From Argyresthia goedartella (taxonomy: Eukaryota; Arthropoda; Insecta; Lepidoptera; Argyresthiidae), in assembly GCA_949825045.1 (NCBI GenBank), contig OX463810.1:31382201-31446200 (forward strand): 64,000 bases of DNA. The letters run 5' to 3'. Below the pieces are notes generated by a model. That model did not search any database and had not been told where the DNA came from. It was given only the letters and a program-made list of their open reading frames with translations. How positions within the stretch are numbered: the first letter of the stretch is position 1; every line of letters begins with the position of its first letter. Shown in pieces: positions 63,550-64,000 of the stretch. A program made the translations under genes and the position numbers.

Positions 63550-64000
63550 TATTTAGACAGACATAACATACCAATACCAGAAGGTATACAATTAGCAGAC
63601 CCGAACTTTAATATACCTGCAAATGTCGACATATTAGTAGGCGCGGAAATATTTTGGGAAGTCTTAAAACCTGAATTCATAAATCTTGGGTACAATAAAC
63701 CAAAACTACATGAAACCAAACTAGGCTGGCTTATAACTGGTAGTATTATTCATCCAAATCTTAAAAAACAATATACGTGTCATTTTGCACAAACCATAAA
63801 TGATGATTCACATCTTACTCGCTTCTGGGAACTTGACACAGTACCTCATAATTACTGCATGTCAAAGGAAGAGCTTGCTTGCGAACAGATTTTCAAGGAA
63901 ACAACGCGTCGTGACGAAAATGGTCAATTTATAATCACCATACCATTAAAAGGCTCACCCGTCACCCTTGGAGATTCCTATGGCATGGCAAAGAGTAGGC
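63550..64000 (+). pseudogene. BEL element 2 pol, post-protease region (partial)
   Basis: The frame continues from the amber codon to the window end: IPIPEGIQLADPNFNIPANVDILVGAEIFWEV, then KLGWLITGSI, HLTRFWELDTVP and LACEQIFKETTRRDENGQF. This is the standard BEL/Pao stretch between protease and RT. The RT lies beyond the window. Confidence 0.8.

Larger units (their letters stand above)
61106..64000 (+). mobile_element. Second BEL/Pao element, 5' part (runs off the window)
   Basis: Gag, zinc-knuckle and protease homology in the BEL/Pao order, then the start of the RT region, cut at 64,000. AT-rich codon use and low similarity to the first BEL show a different lineage. Stops and frameshifts in gag and pol indicate decay. 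Confidence 0.8.

Overview
The window looks like repeat-rich intergenic DNA of an insect, most likely a moth or butterfly (Lepidoptera). The evidence is an AT-rich background with no recognisable host gene, a piece of the GAGGCCTA-CCCAGCAGTGGG repeat that ends many lepidopteran RTE LINEs (61.07 kb), a decayed repeat ending in the ...GGGTCCCGTT...GTAACCCTAAA motif (3.3-4.4 kb), a tRNA-derived SINE, and BEL/Pao, errantivirus-like Ty3/gypsy, mariner, hAT, Mutator-like, CR1/Jockey-type and RTE-type elements. No CRISPR array, rRNA gene, free-standing tRNA gene or bacterial-style operon was seen.

Layout. 0-15.85 kb: a fold-back repeat, several pieces of one CR1-like LINE family, SINE copies, two minisatellites (58 bp and 43 bp units) and long stretches with nothing recognisable. 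15,858-23,439: a complete BEL/Pao LTR retrotransposon with both LTRs, a 5-bp ATATT target duplication and an open 1401-codon pol, but a broken gag. 23.4-35.5 kb: LINE fragments, a mariner with a transposase interrupted by two stop codons, a second CR1-like LINE copy, SINEs, a hAT remnant and a CA microsatellite. 35,968-39,133: a TTAA-flanked element with ~290-bp inverted repeats that holds a LINE with an unbroken RT frame. It abuts a ~303-bp inverted duplication (39,134-39,841) formed from the 5' end of an errantivirus-like Ty3/gypsy element (to 47,643). That element has gag, protease, RT/RNase H/integrase, a baculovirus-F-like env and a 3' LTR, but no 5' LTR. 47.6-61.1 kb: a nested stack. A CR1-like LINE fragment is split by a minus-strand Jockey-type LINE with a 13-14 bp target duplication. 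That LINE is itself split by a Mutator-like transposon (containing a near full-length CR1-like LINE) and by a third LINE. 61.1 kb to the end: the 5' part of a second BEL/Pao element, cut off by the window edge.

Nothing here works as a host gene set. The elements are linked by insertion history. Most coding regions are dead; the least damaged are the first BEL pol, the LINE RT at 37.1-38.8 kb and the gypsy env frame. Element names at family or clade level come from motifs read by eye, with no database search, and boundaries marked approximate may be off by tens of bases.
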